The notes under the pieces were generated by a model, which worked only from the letters and a program-made list of their open reading frames with translations, had not been told where the DNA came from and ran no database searches. From an uncultured Wenzhouxiangella sp. (GTDB taxonomy: Bacteria > Pseudomonadota > Gammaproteobacteria > Xanthomonadales > Wenzhouxiangellaceae), in assembly GCA_913057195.1 (NCBI GenBank), contig CAJXNL010000017.1, forward strand, positions 1 through 45,393: 45,393 bases of DNA. The letters run 5' to 3'. Made by a program: the position numbers and the translations under genes. Positions within the stretch are counted from its first letter, which is position 1. The number at the start of each line of letters is the position of its first letter. Below, in pieces: positions 43,318 to 45,393 of the stretch.

Positions 43318-45393
43318 ATGACCAATTTCCTCAAAACGCAGTATCTGACCTCCCACTTGTCTGGCGCAAACGCGCATTTTGTTGAGGCCCTGTATGAGCA
43401 GTGGCTTTCCGATCCCCACAGCGTGCCTGGGCAGTGGCAGCAGATTTTTAAAGACCTCGCCCCCGATCAGCAAGACACGCGCCATCAGGCCATCGCTGAG
43501 GAGTTCGAGCAACTGCGCCCTGCACTGGCCGGTGGCTCGGTGGCCGCGGACCACAAGCAAGCCGGGGTTTTGCGTTTGATCAATGCCTATCGAGTCCGAG
43601 GCCATCAGCGTGCCAGACTCGATCCGCTGCAGTTGGATGAACGCCCCCATGTCGCGGATCTGGAATTGAGCTTTCATGGGCTCGACGAGCAGGACCTGGC
43701 CACGTCATTCCATTCCGGTACTCTGGCTGGCCCCGAGCGCATGCCGCTCAAAGACATTGTTGAGATCTGCCAAAACACCTACACCAACACCGTTGGCGTG
43801 GAGTTTATGCACATCACCAACACCGACCAGCGGCGCTGGCTCCAGGACCGTTTGGAAACGCAGGCCGGAAAATTTGAAATTGAGCCGGCAGAAAAGCTCC
43901 GGCTTTTAGGCAAACTCGCAGCCGCTGAAGACATGGAGAAATTTCTCCACTCGAAGTACGTCGGTCAAAAACGCTTCTCCCTGGAGGGCGGTGAGAGCAT
44001 GATTCCATTGTTTGACACCCTCATTCGCCATACCGGAACGCAGGGAGTCAAAGAGATGGTCATCGGCATGGCCCATCGCGGTCGGCTCAACGTGCTGGTC
44101 AACGTCTTGGGCAAGAGCCCCAGCGAGTTGTTTGCCGAATTCGAAGGCGCCATTTCAGATGATGATCCCAGCCGCTCGGGCGATGTGAAGTACCACCTGG
44201 GCTACAGCTCAGACGTAAAAACCAACGGCGGCGTGATGCACTTGGCGCTGGCGTTTAATCCGTCGCACCTTGAAATTGTCAACCCCGTTGTGGCCGGCTC
44301 AGCGCGTGCTCGACAAACACGCTTGCACGATGAACACCATGAACAAGTCATGCCGGTGCTGGTTCATGGCGATGCCGCCATTGCGGGTCAAGGCGTGGTC
44401 ATGGAGCTTTTGAACATGTCCCAGGCACGGGGGTTTGCCGTCGGGGGCACATTCCATATTGTGGTCAACAATCAGATTGGCTTTACCACATCCAACCCCA
44501 TCGATGCCCGCTCGACGCTGTACTGCACTGAAGTGGCCAAGATGGTGCAAGCCCCGATTTTTCATGTCAATGCCGATGACCCTGAGGCGGTCTGGTTCGT
44601 GACAAAACTGGCCGCTGATTTCCGACGCCAATTCAAAAAAGACGTGGTGATTGACCTGGTTTGTTATCGTCGCCACGGCCACAACGAAGCCGATGAGCCC
44701 GCCGCGACTCAGCCTCGAATGTACGACACCATTCGAAGCCATGACACGGTGAGAACACGCTATGCCAAACAGCTCGTCGAAGCGGGCCTAACCGACCAAG
44801 CATCGCTGGATCAGGCGCGTGAGACGTACCGCCAGCACCTTGAATCAGGTGAGTCGGTGATTGATCTTGTGCCGCAAGAAGACGCCCCCACCACTGTCGA
44901 ATGGTCGCCGTTCCTCGAAACCGACTGGCGCGCCAAAGCCAAAACGGCCATGGCGAAGAAAGACATTCAGCGGCTGAATACGCAGCTGACCGATTTGGGC
45001 GAGGGATTCAAGGTCCATCGGCAAGTCGAGCGGATCATCGAAGCGCGTCGCCAAATGGGCGCCGGTCAACAACCGCTCGACTGGGGCTTTGCCGAAACCA
45101 TGGCCTACGCAGGGCTGATCAACAGTGGTTATGGCCTGCGTTTGGTGGGACAAGACTCGGGACGAGGCACTTTTTTTCATCGGCATGCCGTCCTCCACGA
45201 ACAATCTACCGGCGAGGTCAAAATTCCGCTGGCCGAGCTGTCTGAGCAACCCAATCAAGTCACCGTCATCGACTCGTTGTTGTCTGAAGAAGCCGTTTTG
45301 GGCTTTGAATATGGTTATGCGACTGCCGAGCCGAACACGCTCACGATTTGGGAGGCGCAGTTCGGTGACTTTGTCAACGGCGCCCAGGTTGTG
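43318..45393 (+). CDS. sucA: 2-oxoglutarate dehydrogenase E1 component (3' end cut by window edge)
   Basis: SucA decarboxylates 2-oxoglutarate with thiamine diphosphate in the TCA cycle. 692 codons are visible of the roughly 940 expected. I read the N-terminal SucB/E2-binding-type segment (YLTSHLSGANAHFVEALYEQW), GMAHRGRLNVL with the active-site His near residue 253, the cofactor-binding HGDAAIAGQGV ... NNQIGFTT, and RRHGHNEADEP. The frame is open to the window end. No Shine-Dalgarno is evident; the bases before the ATG read CCCCGGATC. The sucB and lpd genes would be expected beyond the window. Confidence 0.97.
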   Translation, partial: MTNFLKTQYLTSHLSGANAHFVEALYEQWLSDPHSVPGQWQQIFKDLAPDQQDTRHQAIAEEFEQLRPALAGGSVAADHKQAGVLRLINAYRVRGHQRARLDPLQLDERPHVADLELSFHGLDEQDLATSFHSGTLAGPERMPLKDIVEICQNTYTNTVGVEFMHITNTDQRRWLQDRLETQAGKFEIEPAEKLRLLGKLAAAEDMEKFLHSKYVGQKRFSLEGGESMIPLFDTLIRHTGTQGVKEMVIGMAHRGRLNVLVNVLGKSPSELFAEFEGAISDDDPSRSGDVKYHLGYSSDVKTNGGVMHLALAFNPSHLEIVNPVVAGSARARQTRLHDEHHEQVMPVLVHGDAAIAGQGVVMELLNMSQARGFAVGGTFHIVVNNQIGFTTSNPIDARSTLYCTEVAKMVQAPIFHVNADDPEAVWFVTKLAADFRRQFKKDVVIDLVCYRRHGHNEADEPAATQPRMYDTIRSHDTVRTRYAKQLVEAGLTDQASLDQARETYRQHLESGESVIDLVPQEDAPTTVEWSPFLETDWRAKAKTAMAKKDIQRLNTQLTDLGEGFKVHRQVERIIEARRQMGAGQQPLDWGFAETMAYAGLINSGYGLRLVGQDSGRGTFFHRHAVLHEQSTGEVKIPLAELSEQPNQVTVIDSLLSEEAVLGFEYGYATAEPNTLTIWEAQFGDFVNGAQVV

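Noticed and set aside
42883-43677. 264-codon minus-strand frame spanning the end of purB and the start of sucA
   Set aside because: It overlaps two solid genes on the other strand and reads through their junction; no motif and no ribosome site.

Overview
This window is a block of bacterial housekeeping chromosome, GC-rich, with tightly packed and often overlapping genes. The gene content and order point to a gammaproteobacterium. The yceD-rpmF-fabH-fabD-fabG-acpP-fabF-pabC-mltG-tmk-holB run, the rlmN-rodZ-hisS-yfgM-bamB-der run and the sdhE-ygfX pair near a divergent ygfZ are all typical of that class. An aerobic, fatty-acid and proline oxidising marine heterotroph (Oceanospirillales-like) would fit, but that placement is inference. 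I see no tRNA, rRNA, CRISPR array, prophage or insertion sequence.

Layout. 1-2037 (-): the first two thirds of putA, cut by the window edge. 2320-6992 (+): an aa3-type cytochrome c oxidase operon (DUF2244 protein, coxB, coxA, a 44-residue membrane protein, ctaG, coxC), followed by an AI-2E/PerM-type permease (7000-8064). 8061-10001 (-): a glutamate-cysteine-ligase-like enzyme fused to a CBS pair. 10135-11814 (+): fadD-type acyl-CoA ligase. 11816-12874 (-): dinB. 12911-14065 (+): a class V aminotransferase. 14073-24198 (-): the fatty-acid synthesis cluster with embedded pabB and pabC, plus mltG, tmk, holB and ribosomal L32. 24269-28271 (+): a Maf nucleotide pyrophosphatase and a fadJ-fadI beta-oxidation pair. 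28303-36191 (-): folD, der, bamB, yfgM, hisS, rodZ, rlmN, ndk. 36290-40824 (-): a succinate dehydrogenase island (DUF1674/SDHAF4-like, sdhC, sdhD, sdhA, sdhB, sdhE, ygfX). 40943-45393 (+): ygfZ, purB and the start of sucA.

How the genes work together. PutA, FadD/FadJ/FadI, SucA, SdhCDAB and the oxidase form a catabolic chain: proline and fatty acids feed the TCA cycle and electrons pass through quinone and cytochrome c to oxygen. The FAS cluster provides acyl chains, and its pabB/pabC and folD serve folate and one-carbon metabolism. The der-bamB-yfgM-hisS-rodZ-rlmN run covers ribosome assembly, envelope biogenesis and translation.

Points that stand out: no plsX between rpmF and fabH, and no ispG or pilW in the rodZ-hisS run; a PabB with the Ala (TrpE-like) form of the PIxGT motif; two unrelated SDH-flavinylation factors bracketing sdhCDAB; a GCS-like/CBS fusion of unknown substrate; an acidic tail on L32; several genes whose -10 box sits so close to the start codon that leaderless transcripts are plausible; and a 12-bp tandem triplet upstream of the oxidase operon. 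I do not see a clearly new multi-gene defence or mobile system here.
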